Source: Enterobacter asburiae (GTDB lineage: Bacteria > Pseudomonadota > Gammaproteobacteria > Enterobacterales > Enterobacteriaceae). Taken from it: a stretch of DNA of 64,000 nucleotides. Shown here piece after piece: positions 16,774 to 25,180 of the stretch. The notes under the pieces are model-generated. The model saw only the letters and a list, made by a program, of their open reading frames with translations, made no database searches and was not told the DNA's origin. Location of the stretch: the NCBI RefSeq assembly GCF_024599655.1, contig NZ_CP102247.1, positions 2,976,001 to 3,040,000 on the forward strand, read 5' to 3'. How positions within the stretch are numbered: the stretch's first letter is position 1; each line of letters begins with the position of its first letter. The position numbers and the translations under genes were made by a program.

Positions 16774-16870
16774 CCGGCATTATCTGTCGCAGTTATTGGT
16801 CTAACCCGGTAACAGTTGACGCAAATTCTGCTACCATCCATGCACTATTCACCTTGCACTGGCAGCGACT

Positions 16871-17677
16871 ATGAAATTTGTCTCTTTTAATATCAACGGC
16901 CTGCGCGCCCGCCCCCATCAGCTTGAAGCTATCGTTGAACAACATCAGCCAGATGTGATCGGCCTGCAGGAGACCAAGGTTCACGACGACATGTTCCCCC
17001 TCGAAGAGGTGGCGAAACTCGGCTACAACGTCTTCTATCATGGGCAGAAAGGCCATTACGGCGTTGCGCTGTTGACCAAAGAGACGCCAGTTTCCGTGCG
17101 CCGTGGGTTTCCCGGCGATGACGAAGAAGCACAGCGCCGCATCATCATGGCGGAGCTGCCTTCCCCGCTGGGTAACATCACCGTGATTAATGGTTACTTT
17201 CCCCAGGGCGAAAGCCGCGACCATCCGACCAAATTCCCGGCCAAAGCCAAGTTTTATCAGGATCTGCAGAACTACCTGACCACCGAACTGAACAAAGACA
17301 ATCCGGTGCTGATCATGGGTGATGTGAACATCAGCCCGACCGATCTGGATATTGGCATCGGTGAAGACAGCCGCAAACGCTGGCTGCGCACCGGGAAATG
17401 TTCTTTCCTGCCGGAAGAGCGCGAGTGGATGCAGCGCCTGCTGGACTGGGGCCTGGTGGATACCTTCCGTACCGCTAATCCGGAGACGCAGGACCGCTTC
17501 TCCTGGTTTGACTACCGCTCAAAAGGCTTTGACGACAACCGCGGCCTGCGTATCGACCTGCTGCTGGCCAGCTCACCGCTGGCAGAGCGCTGCATCGAAA
17601 CCGGGATCGACTACGAGATTCGCAGCATGGAAAAACCGTCTGACCATGCGCCGGTGTGGGCTAAATTCAAGCTGTAA
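16871..17677 (+). CDS. xthA: Exonuclease III
   Basis: 268 residues, the usual length. XthA is the major AP endonuclease and a 3'-5' exonuclease in base excision repair. MKFVSFNINGLRARP gives the metal-binding Asn, VIGLQETKV the Glu, MGDVNISPTDLDIG the Asp/Asn pair, and EKPSDHAPVWAKF the catalytic His at the C terminus. Divergent from astC. The next gene begins 7 nt after its stop. Confidence 0.97.
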   Translation: MKFVSFNINGLRARPHQLEAIVEQHQPDVIGLQETKVHDDMFPLEEVAKLGYNVFYHGQKGHYGVALLTKETPVSVRRGFPGDDEEAQRRIIMAELPSPLGNITVINGYFPQGESRDHPTKFPAKAKFYQDLQNYLTTELNKDNPVLIMGDVNISPTDLDIGIGEDSRKRWLRTGKCSFLPEEREWMQRLLDWGLVDTFRTANPETQDRFSWFDYRSKGFDDNRGLRIDLLLASSPLAERCIETGIDYEIRSMEKPSDHAPVWAKFKL

Positions 17678-17683
17678 TGACGC

Positions 17684-18367
17684 GTGAACATTCGAAAAAT
17701 CGCTTTCCTGTGCGCCCTTCTGGGCGCATTTATTCTGACGTTTGTCATGCTTCCTCCAGGCACGCTCTCCCTGGAAGGGATTAAAACCCACCAGCAGGCA
17801 CTCCTCTCCTATGTTGACCACTCGCCGCTGCGAAGCGCGCTGATCTTTTTTGCGCTCTATGTGGCGGTCTCCGCCCTGTCGATCCCCGGCGCGGCGATCC
17901 TCACCCTGCTGGGCGGGGCGTTATTTCCCCTGTGGGAAGGCACCGTGCTGGTCTCGTTTGCCTCCACGCTCGGGGCCACGCTTGCGATGCTCGCCAGCCG
18001 ATATCTGCTGCGCGAATGGGTCCAGCGGCGGTTTGCTCAGCAGATGAAAACGGTGAACGCCGGTATGGCGCATGACGGCGCGGGCTATCTTTTTGCCCTG
18101 CGCCTGATGCCGCTGTTCCCGTTTTTCCTGGTGAATTTGCTGATGGGGCTGACCCGCATTGGCATATATCGCTACTGGTGGGTCAGCCAGGTCGCCATGC
18201 TGCCCGCGACGGTTGTCTTTCTGAACGCCGGGCGCGAGCTGGGGAAAGTGGCGTCGCTACGCGATATTTTGTCGCCGGGCATGCTAATCGCCTTTACACT
18301 ACTGGGGTTATTGCCGCTGGCCACGCGCCGGCTGTTTTCCCGTTATCTCCCGTCTGCTAAAAAGTGA
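17684..18367 (+). CDS. TVP38/TMEM64 family inner-membrane protein
   Basis: 227 residues with several membrane segments. The VTT/DedA-like core is recognisable: LSIPGAAILTLLGGALFPLWEGTVLVSFASTLGA, then LFALRLMPLFPFFLVNLLMGLT. Family members are thought to move phospholipids or handle membrane stress; the function here is unknown. E. coli has ydjX and ydjZ of this family at the same locus; I cannot say which is the orthologue. Start is GTG at 17684, 7 nt after the xthA stop with no clear Shine-Dalgarno, so translation may be coupled. ynjB begins 6 nt after its stop. Confidence 0.85.
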   Translation: MNIRKIAFLCALLGAFILTFVMLPPGTLSLEGIKTHQQALLSYVDHSPLRSALIFFALYVAVSALSIPGAAILTLLGGALFPLWEGTVLVSFASTLGATLAMLASRYLLREWVQRRFAQQMKTVNAGMAHDGAGYLFALRLMPLFPFFLVNLLMGLTRIGIYRYWWVSQVAMLPATVVFLNAGRELGKVASLRDILSPGMLIAFTLLGLLPLATRRLFSRYLPSAKK

Positions 18368-18373
18368 GGCATT

Positions 18374-19543
18374 ATGCGCCGTGTGCGTTTTTGCGCGTTT
18401 CTGACCGGTCTGCTGCTGGCAGCCCCCCTGTGTGCCGCCGAGGGCTGGCACGCAATCCAACAACAGGCCAAAGGCCAGACCGTCTGGTTTAACGCCTGGG
18501 GCGGCGATCCGGCGGTCAACCGCTACCTTGAGTGGGTCAGCGGTGAGATGCAAACGCACTACGCCATTACCCTCAAAATCGTCCCGCTGGCGGATGCCGC
18601 CGACGCGGTAAAACGTATTCAGACCGAAGCCGCGGCAGGGCGTAAGACCAACGGCTCGGTCGACCTGCTGTGGGTCAACGGCGAAAACTTCCGCACGTTA
18701 AAAGAGGCGAACCTGCTGCAAACCGGATGGGCGCAGACGTTGCCAAACTGGCGCTATGTCGATACCCGTAAACCCGTCACGGAAGATTTTGCGATTCCCA
18801 CCGACGGGGCGGAATCGCCGTGGGGCGGCGCGCAGCTGACCTTTATCGCCCGCAAAGCCAGCATGCCGACGCCGCCGGAGGATCCTCAGGCGCTGCTGGC
18901 CTACGCGCAGCAGCACCCGGGCAAGGTCAGCTATCCTCGCCCGCCCGATTTTACCGGCACGGCATTTCTTGAGCAGCTGCTTCTGACGCTCACCGATCGC
19001 CCTGAGGCGTTACAAAAAGCGCCCGATGCAACGTTTGAGCAGGTGACGGCGCCGCTCTGGGCCTACCTCGATAAGCTGCACCCGCTGCTGTGGCGCGAAG
19101 GCAAAGACTTCCCTCCTTCCCCTGCGCGGATGGATGCCCTGCTTGCCAGCGGCAGTCTGAACCTGTCGCTGACCTTTAACCCGGCGCATGCGCAGCAGAA
19201 AGTGGCGAGCGGCGAACTGCCTGCCGACAGCTACACCTTTGGTTTCCATAGCGGAATGCTCGGCAACGTCCATTTTGTGGCTATCCCGGCCAATGCCGGC
19301 GCGAGCGCAGGTGCGAAAGTGGTCGCTAATTTCCTGCTGTCGCCGCAGGCGCAAATCCGCAAGGCCGACCCGGCCGTCTGGGGGGACCCGAGCGTACTGG
19401 ATGCGAAAACGCTGCCCGAAGGTGACGCGAAACAGCTGCGGGCCCATACGCCTCAGGGGCTGCCGCAGGTGCTTGCCGAGCCGCAGTCCGCCTGGGTGAA
19501 CGCGCTGGAGCAGGAATGGCTGCGTCGTTACGGCACCCGCTGA
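18374..19543 (+). CDS. ynjB: ABC transporter substrate-binding protein YnjB
   Basis: 389 residues with a Sec signal peptide (FLTGLLLAAPLCAAEG). It belongs to the extracellular solute-binding class related to iron/thiamine/polyamine binding proteins: TVWFNAWGGDPAVNRYLEWV opens the first lobe and DLLWVNGENFRTLKEANLL follows. Substrate unknown. First gene of ynjBCDE; its 3' end overlaps ynjC by 28 nt. Confidence 0.9.
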   Translation: MRRVRFCAFLTGLLLAAPLCAAEGWHAIQQQAKGQTVWFNAWGGDPAVNRYLEWVSGEMQTHYAITLKIVPLADAADAVKRIQTEAAAGRKTNGSVDLLWVNGENFRTLKEANLLQTGWAQTLPNWRYVDTRKPVTEDFAIPTDGAESPWGGAQLTFIARKASMPTPPEDPQALLAYAQQHPGKVSYPRPPDFTGTAFLEQLLLTLTDRPEALQKAPDATFEQVTAPLWAYLDKLHPLLWREGKDFPPSPARMDALLASGSLNLSLTFNPAHAQQKVASGELPADSYTFGFHSGMLGNVHFVAIPANAGASAGAKVVANFLLSPQAQIRKADPAVWGDPSVLDAKTLPEGDAKQLRAHTPQGLPQVLAEPQSAWVNALEQEWLRRYGTR

Positions 19544-21045
19544 GCGGGCTTGTCTGGCTGGCAATGGCGGTGATTTATCTGCCGCTTCTGCCTGCCAGCG
19601 TCATGCTGTTCTCACCGGCGTTTTCCGTGACAAACTGGCAGCAGCTGCTGAACGACCCGCAGCTGCCCCAGGCGACCGTCGCCACGCTGGTCTCAACGCT
19701 CATCGCCACGCTGGGGGCGTTGCTGATTGCCCTTTTCCTCATCTGCCTTTTGTGGCCCGGTCAACGCTGGCGACGCCTCTCTACCCGTCTGCCGTGGCTA
19801 CTGGCGATCCCTCACGTGGCGTTCGCCACCAGCGCGTTGCTGCTGTTTGCCGAGGGCGGTCTGTTTTATCAGGTCTGCACCGTCTGTTCGCCGCCGTTTG
19901 ACCGCTACGGTGCCGGGCTGGGCCTGACGCTCGCGGTCAAAGAGAGCGCGTTCGTGCTGTGGGCCATTTACGCCGTTCTGCCGGAACAACGGCTCGCGCA
20001 GCAGAAGATCGCCCTGCAAACTTTTGGCTACGGACGTATTCAGACGCTCAGCTGGCTGATCCTCCCGGCGATCGCCCCTGTCCTCGGCGCGGTGATGCTG
20101 GCCGTGCTGGCATGGTCACTCTCGGTCGTGGATGTGGCGATCGTTCTCGGGCCCGGCAACCCGCCCACCCTGGCCGTGCTGGCCTTTCAGTGGCTAAGCC
20201 AGGGCGACGCCGAGCAGCAGGCAAAAGGGACGCTGCTGTGCCTGCTTCTCCTTATGATGCTGGCCGCGCTTGCCGCCCTCGGGTACGGCCTCTGGAAAGC
20301 ATGGCGTCGCACGATCCCGGACCTCGCGGGGACGCGCCCCCGGTCTCCACTCGTCCTGCCTGAGCGGGCATTCAGCGGATTACTTCCCGCGTGCGGCATC
20401 CTGTGCGCCGCGGTACTGCTGATGCTGGCGCAAGGAGGCGACGTGGGTCCCGTGGGGACCAGCCTCTCCTTCGGCCTGCTGTCGAGCCTGATCGCCCTCA
20501 TCGTCATTTTTCTCTGGCTGGAATGGGGACCGCAGCGCGGCGCAGCGTGGGTGTGGTCACCGCTCGCCCTTCCGGCGCTGCCGCTCGTCACCGGGCAATA
20601 TTTTATTGCTTTGCGTCTGGGACTCGACGGGCACTATGCCGCCGTGCTCTGGAGCCATCTGCTGTGGGTGTTGCCGTGGATGCTGCTGGTTCTGCAGCCC
20701 GCCTGGCGGCGGATCGATCCCCGGCTTATCCTTACCGCCAGAACGCTCGGCTGGCGACGGGCGAAAATATTCTTACTGCTGAAATGCCCCCTGCTGGTGC
20801 GCCCTGCGCTGCTGGCCTTTGCCACGGGCTTTTCCGTCAGCATGGCGCAATACATGCCGACGCTCTGGCTTGGCGCGGGGCGTTTCGCCACGCTGACCAC
20901 CGAAACCGTCGCGCTCAGCAGCGGGGGCAGCATCCCCGTTCTCGCCAGCAGGGCGCAGGGATTGCTGCTGGTCACGGGCACGGTGTTCGGTCTTGCCGCC
21001 CTGTTATCCCGGCTCGCGGGCCGCTACCGTCAAGGATTACGATAA
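19516..21045 (+). CDS. ynjC: ABC transporter permease YnjC
   Basis: 509 residues, a fused permease with two halves of about six membrane segments each, like the FbpB/ThiP group. Both halves carry the EAA-type loop (ALQTFGYGRIQTLSWLILPAI in the first; TARTLGWRRAKIFLLLKCPLL in the second). The ATG lies inside the end of ynjB, and the stop overlaps the ynjD start as TAATG, so the three transporter genes are translationally coupled. Confidence 0.9.
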   Translation: MAASLRHPLSGLVWLAMAVIYLPLLPASVMLFSPAFSVTNWQQLLNDPQLPQATVATLVSTLIATLGALLIALFLICLLWPGQRWRRLSTRLPWLLAIPHVAFATSALLLFAEGGLFYQVCTVCSPPFDRYGAGLGLTLAVKESAFVLWAIYAVLPEQRLAQQKIALQTFGYGRIQTLSWLILPAIAPVLGAVMLAVLAWSLSVVDVAIVLGPGNPPTLAVLAFQWLSQGDAEQQAKGTLLCLLLLMMLAALAALGYGLWKAWRRTIPDLAGTRPRSPLVLPERAFSGLLPACGILCAAVLLMLAQGGDVGPVGTSLSFGLLSSLIALIVIFLWLEWGPQRGAAWVWSPLALPALPLVTGQYFIALRLGLDGHYAAVLWSHLLWVLPWMLLVLQPAWRRIDPRLILTARTLGWRRAKIFLLLKCPLLVRPALLAFATGFSVSMAQYMPTLWLGAGRFATLTTETVALSSGGSIPVLASRAQGLLLVTGTVFGLAALLSRLAGRYRQGLR

Positions 21046-21665
21046 TGCTGAAGGTAAACCATCTCACCATCGAACCGCTTTTCCGCGAGGTCAGTTTTTG
21101 CGTTCCCCGCGGGGAGATCGTTACCCTGATGGGGCCGTCCGGCAGCGGCAAATCGACCCTTTTTGCGTGGATGGTCGGCGCGCTGTCAGGCGATTTTCAG
21201 GCCCGGGGCGAACTGTGGCTCGACGCGCGTCGCTGCGACGGTCTTCCCGTTGAATCCCGCGGGCTGGGCATCCTCTTTCAGGACGCGCTGCTGTTTGAAC
21301 AGTTCAGCGTCGGGCAAAATTTGCTGCTGGCGCTGCCTGAGCGGATCGTCGGGCGCGCGCGGCGGGACGCGGTCGAGCAGGCGCTGGATTCCGCCGGGCT
21401 GAGCGGTCATTACGCCAGCGATCCGGCCACCCTCTCTGGCGGGGAGCGTGCTCGGGTCAGCCTGCTGCGGGCCCTGCTCGCAGAGCCGCAGGCGCTGCTG
21501 CTGGACGAACCGTTCAGCCGCCTCGATAAAACGCTGCGCACGACGTTTCGGACATGGGTATTTGACGCCGTCCGCGCGCGCAACATCCCGGCGGTGCTGG
21601 TCACGCACGATGAGGACGATATTCCACCCGGCGGCGAGCTGATTGAGATCTCTCGCTGGCAATAA
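21045..21665 (+). CDS. ynjD: ABC transporter ATP-binding protein YnjD
   Basis: 206 residues. Walker A GPSGSGKST, Q-loop ILFQDALLFEQFS, signature LSGGERARVSLLRALL, Walker B ALLLDEPFSRLDK and the switch His in VLVTHDEDD are all present, so it should be an active ATPase. The start is the ATG at 21045 that overlaps the ynjC stop; the open frame upstream of it is a shadow over ynjC. It energises the YnjBC transporter. Confidence 0.93.
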   Translation: MLKVNHLTIEPLFREVSFCVPRGEIVTLMGPSGSGKSTLFAWMVGALSGDFQARGELWLDARRCDGLPVESRGLGILFQDALLFEQFSVGQNLLLALPERIVGRARRDAVEQALDSAGLSGHYASDPATLSGGERARVSLLRALLAEPQALLLDEPFSRLDKTLRTTFRTWVFDAVRARNIPAVLVTHDEDDIPPGGELIEISRWQ

Positions 21666-21738
21666 TGTGCTAACGCAATGTTTTCCATTTCCGGAGAGAC
21701 GACAATGCCCCCCTCTTTTACTGACGTCAGGTTATTCG

Positions 21739-23046
21739 ATGAAACGTGTTTCTCAACTGACCGCGCTGGCCCTGCTTTGCGGCCTCGCTTCCTTTTCCTC
21801 TCTGGCGGCTGATATGGCCAACGCGATGACGCTGTCTCAGCTTCAGGCGCAGCACGGCACGCCTGTCGACACCCGCCCCAGCGCGTTTTACAACGGCTGG
21901 CCGCAGACCCTCAGCGGCCCCTCCGGGCATGAACCCGCCGCACTCAACCTTGCTGCCGCCTGGCTGGGCGCAATGAGCGACGAGCAGATTGCGAGCTGGG
22001 CAAAACAGCATCAGCTTACGCCTGCGACGGCCATCGCCCTGTACGGTGACGAGAACGACAACCAGGCGGTGAAGTCCCGCCTGGAGAAAGCCGGATACCG
22101 CCACGTCTCGCTGCTCAGCGACGCGCTGCAGACGCCCGACCGCCTTCAGCGCCTGCCTCACTTTGAACAGCTGGTTTACCCGCAGTGGATCCACCGCCTC
22201 CAGCAGGGTAAACCCGTGACCGCCGCACCGTCGGGTGACTGGAAAGTGATTGAAGCCGCCTGGGGCGCACCGAAGTTTTACCTGCTGAACCACATTCCCG
22301 GCGCGGGCTACATCGACACCAACGAGGTGGAAAGCGAGCCGCTGTGGAATAAAGTCTCCGACGACCAGCTGAAAGCGATGCTGGCGAAGCACGGGATCCG
22401 TCACGATACCACCGTCATTTTGTATGGCCGTGACGTTTACGCCGCCGCGCGCGTGGCGCAGATAATGCTGTATGCGGGCGTGAAGGATGTGCGCATTCTC
22501 GACGGCGGCTGGAAGGCGTGGTCAGATGCAGGCCTGCCGGTTGAACGCGGCACGCCCGGTAAAGTAACGCCAGCCCCCGATTTCGGCGCGCCGATCCCTG
22601 GCCAGCCGCAGCTGATGGTCGATATGGAGCAGGCGCGCGGGATGCTGCACCGTCAGGATGCCTCCCTGGTCAGCATTCGTTCGTGGCCGGAGTTCATCGG
22701 CGAAACCAGCGGCTACAGCTACATCAAGCCAAAAGGTGAAATAGCCGGTGCCCGCTGGGGTCACGCGGGCAGCGACGCGACCCATATGGAAGACTTCCAT
22801 AACCCGGATGGCACCATGCGCAGTGCGGACGATATCGCCGCCCAGTGGAAGCGCTGGAATATTCTGCCGGAACAGCACGTCGCGTTTTACTGCGGCACCG
22901 GGTGGCGGGCGTCAGAAACCTTTATGTACGCCCGGGCGATGGGCTGGAAGAATGTTGCCGTCTATGACGGCGGCTGGTACGAATGGAGCAGTCACCCGCA
23001 AAACCCGGTCACTACCGGCGCGCGCGGGCCAGAGAGTGCGCTCTAA
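21739..23046 (+). CDS. ynjE: Periplasmic multidomain sulfurtransferase YnjE
   Basis: 435 residues with a signal peptide (ALALLCGLASFSSLAAD). YnjE has three rhodanese domains; the third holds the active-site loop YCGTGWRASE with the catalytic Cys. The middle domain starts near GDWKVIEAAWGAPKFYLLNHIPGAG. It can transfer sulfur from thiosulfate-like donors; the physiological acceptor is not settled. The start is the ATG at 21739, which leads the signal peptide. It follows ynjD by 73 nt and overlaps the convergent ynjF by 4 nt. Confidence 0.93.
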   Translation: MKRVSQLTALALLCGLASFSSLAADMANAMTLSQLQAQHGTPVDTRPSAFYNGWPQTLSGPSGHEPAALNLAAAWLGAMSDEQIASWAKQHQLTPATAIALYGDENDNQAVKSRLEKAGYRHVSLLSDALQTPDRLQRLPHFEQLVYPQWIHRLQQGKPVTAAPSGDWKVIEAAWGAPKFYLLNHIPGAGYIDTNEVESEPLWNKVSDDQLKAMLAKHGIRHDTTVILYGRDVYAAARVAQIMLYAGVKDVRILDGGWKAWSDAGLPVERGTPGKVTPAPDFGAPIPGQPQLMVDMEQARGMLHRQDASLVSIRSWPEFIGETSGYSYIKPKGEIAGARWGHAGSDATHMEDFHNPDGTMRSADDIAAQWKRWNILPEQHVAFYCGTGWRASETFMYARAMGWKNVAVYDGGWYEWSSHPQNPVTTGARGPESAL

Positions 23047-23660
23047 GGGTTGAGTGACTTCAGCGTCACATAGCCGCTCCAGATGCGCGTTGTGGTGGTC
23101 AGCCAGCACAGCGCGCCGAATACCCACGCGAATAGCGCAAAGTGCGCCGGGAAGAGGCAGCACAGCACGAACAGCGCGATGGTCTCCGTCCCTTCCGTTA
23201 ATCCACCGATGTAATAAAACGACTTGTGCGCATAGCCGGGGTTGTCGATGTCGTGCTTCGCGGCCAGCACGGCAAACGCCAGAAAGCTGCTTCCGGTACC
23301 GATAAACGCAAACAGCAGCCAGGCGGCCGCCAGCGCATTTTCTGCGGGAGCCGCGAGCGCAAAGCCAAACGGAACCAGGGCGTAGAACAGAAAATCGAGC
23401 GCGATATCGAGAAATCCCCCCGCATCGGTCAGCCCTCTCCTCCGCGCCAGCGCGCCGTCCAGGCCATCCAGCAGGCGATTAAGCACGATGGCGACCAGCG
23501 CCGCCGGATACCAGCCGAGGGCCAGAAACGGCAGCGCCAGCACGCCGACGGCAAACCCGGTCAGGGTGACTCTGTCGGGCGTGATGCCCGGCTTATCCAG
23601 CGCGGAAACCAGACGATTCAGAGCGGGCTTAACCCGCGGGTGCAGGTGACGGTCAAGCAT
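23043..23660 (-). CDS. ynjF: CDP-alcohol phosphatidyltransferase-like protein YnjF
   Basis: 205 residues, inner membrane. The full CDP-alcohol phosphotransferase motif D-x2-DG-x2-AR-x8-G-x3-D-x3-D is intact in LLDGLDGALARRRGLTDAGG followed by FLDIALDF. This predicts transfer of a phospho-alcohol from a CDP-linked donor in phospholipid metabolism; donor and acceptor are unknown. The start at MLDRHLHPRVKP overlaps the end of ynjA by 8 nt, so the two form an operon. Confidence 0.9.
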   Translation of the reverse strand: MLDRHLHPRVKPALNRLVSALDKPGITPDRVTLTGFAVGVLALPFLALGWYPAALVAIVLNRLLDGLDGALARRRGLTDAGGFLDIALDFLFYALVPFGFALAAPAENALAAAWLLFAFIGTGSSFLAFAVLAAKHDIDNPGYAHKSFYYIGGLTEGTETIALFVLCCLFPAHFALFAWVFGALCWLTTTTRIWSGYVTLKSLNP

Positions 23661-24222
23661 GGGGAGTCTCGTTAAACGTGGCGCACAGCCCCTGCGCCGG
23701 AATATCCAGCGCGGTGTTAAAGCGGGCGGAGAGATTCTGAAACGCAATGAGCGCCGTCATCTCGGTGATGTCCTCGTCCGTGAAGTGGCGTTTCAGCGCC
23801 GTTCTGATAGCCTCATCCGCCCGGGGCGGCGTGGCGGTTACCGCCTCGGCGTAGGCCAGCGCCGCGCGCTCCTGCTCGGTGAACAAGGCAGAGTCATGCC
23901 AGTTGCCCACGGCCTGAACCTTATCCAGCGCGCCGCAGCGCTCGGCCAGCCGCAGGCTGTTGGCATCAATACAGAAAGCGCAGTGACAGAGCTGGGATAC
24001 CCGCGTCATGAGCAGCGAACGAAGCACGGGCGTCAGGCGCGCGCGACGGCGCTCCAGAAAACCGACAAACAGCGCCACCAGCCAGAACAGACGCGGCATG
24101 CGCCCCCACCAGCGGGTGGGATTCAGCACCGCGCCAAAATGCTTTTTCTGCATGGCGGCAATCGGTTTAAGGCTGGTGGGAAGGGATTCGAGGGGGGCAA
24201 CCCAGGCGGTGGTCTCTTTCAC
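23653..24222 (-). CDS. ynjA: AhpD-like carboxymuconolactone decarboxylase family protein YnjA
   Basis: 189 residues. Alkylhydroperoxidase AhpD-like fold; QLCHCAFCIDANSLRLAE carries the CxxC redox pair (CAFC) and LQNLSARFNTALDIPAQGLC-like C terminus matches E. coli YnjA. It may be a thiol peroxidase-type enzyme; no substrate is known. I choose GTG at 24222 because AGGAG lies exactly 6 nt upstream; the ATG at 24285 has no such site. It precedes and overlaps ynjF. Confidence 0.85.
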   Translation of the reverse strand: MKETTAWVAPLESLPTSLKPIAAMQKKHFGAVLNPTRWWGRMPRLFWLVALFVGFLERRRARLTPVLRSLLMTRVSQLCHCAFCIDANSLRLAERCGALDKVQAVGNWHDSALFTEQERAALAYAEAVTATPPRADEAIRTALKRHFTDEDITEMTALIAFQNLSARFNTALDIPAQGLCATFNETPHA

Positions 24223-24297
24223 CTGATTCTCCTGATTACTGGACTCTGAGAAAGGGCACGATAATATGTCTTTTTTCGCTATCAATTATTGACGACC

Positions 24298-24714
24298 ATG
24301 CTGAAAACACTCGATGTCGTTGCCGCCATCATCGAAAAAGACGGCAATATTTTACTGGCGCAGCGCCCTGCCCATGCCGACCAGCCGGGAATGTGGGAAT
24401 TTGCAGGCGGTAAAGTCGAGGCCGGTGAAACCCAGCCAGAAGCGCTTATCCGCGAGCTGCGTGAAGAGTTGGGCATTGACGCCCTGCCGGGGCAATACGT
24501 GGCAAGCCACCAGCGGGAAGTTTCGCAGCGGTTGATCAACCTGCATGCCTGGCACGTTCCTGCTTTTCGCGGCGAGCTCACGGCGCACTACCACAGCGCG
24601 CTCGCGTGGTGTACGCCGGAAGAGGCGTTTGGCTACGCCTTAGCCCCCGCGGATATTCCGCTGCTGGAAGCGTTTATTGTTTTACGCGACGCCAGACCAG
24701 CGGGTTTGTGCTGA
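24298..24714 (+). CDS. nudG: CTP/5-methyl-dCTP pyrophosphohydrolase NudG
   Basis: 138 residues. Nudix box GKVEAGETQPEALIRELREE followed by LGI fits G-x5-E-x7-REUxEExGU. NudG hydrolyses 5-methyl-dCTP, 5-hydroxy-CTP, 8-oxo-dGTP and similar nucleotides to the monophosphate, cleaning the pool. The ATG at 24298 matches the homologous N terminus; a TTG three codons upstream is in frame but unneeded. The 3' end overlaps ynjH on the other strand by 41 nt. Confidence 0.93.
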   Translation: MLKTLDVVAAIIEKDGNILLAQRPAHADQPGMWEFAGGKVEAGETQPEALIRELREELGIDALPGQYVASHQREVSQRLINLHAWHVPAFRGELTAHYHSALAWCTPEEAFGYALAPADIPLLEAFIVLRDARPAGLC

Positions 24715-24952
24715 TGGCGCGCTCGTCGCGCTGGCACTGCAGCAGAATACCGTCCGCTTTCACAACGGCCCCTTCCGAGTAGTTCTGATTCTGATAGATA
24801 CAGCACTGATTGCAGGGTTGCACCGTTTGATTCTGGCCGCTGGAGCTAAACACTTCCGGCGGCACATTCACCTCCACGTCCGGGCGAATGCGGTCAGCCT
24901 GCGCGCCTGCGGTAAAGATCAAGCATAACGCGGTGAGTAGATAACGTTTCAT
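24674..24952 (-). CDS. ynjH: Small secreted DUF1496 protein YnjH
   Basis: 92 residues with a signal peptide (LLTALCLIFTAGAQA). The mature part has a Cys-rich segment QPCNQCCIYQNQNYSEGAVV typical of DUF1496. Function unknown; periplasmic. I choose the ATG at 24952 (AGGAAG 8 nt upstream) over the GTG two codons earlier, which lies too near the ribosome site. Convergent overlap with nudG. Confidence 0.9.
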   Translation of the reverse strand: MKRYLLTALCLIFTAGAQADRIRPDVEVNVPPEVFSSSGQNQTVQPCNQCCIYQNQNYSEGAVVKADGILLQCQRDERAISTNPLVWRRVKQ

Positions 24953-25180
24953 AGACACATCTTCCTGTAGTTCCTTGATAAAGACTATAACGGTAAACCC
25001 GAGCGGAACCTTTAATTTATCTCTTCATCGCTTTTGGTTATGACGCCCGCGCTCTCATTAATTTCCCTTTCGGCATACATTTCTGCTTGCCTCACAAAGC
25101 GGTACGGGTGGTATAGTCAAAAAAACAACACAAATCGCATAAGTAATACACATAAAATACGATAAGAGGTTCTTATATCT

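Noticed and set aside
16613..16804. 63-codon plus-strand frame between astC and xthA
   Set aside because: No Shine-Dalgarno, no family, and it spans the palindrome and upstream regulatory DNA.
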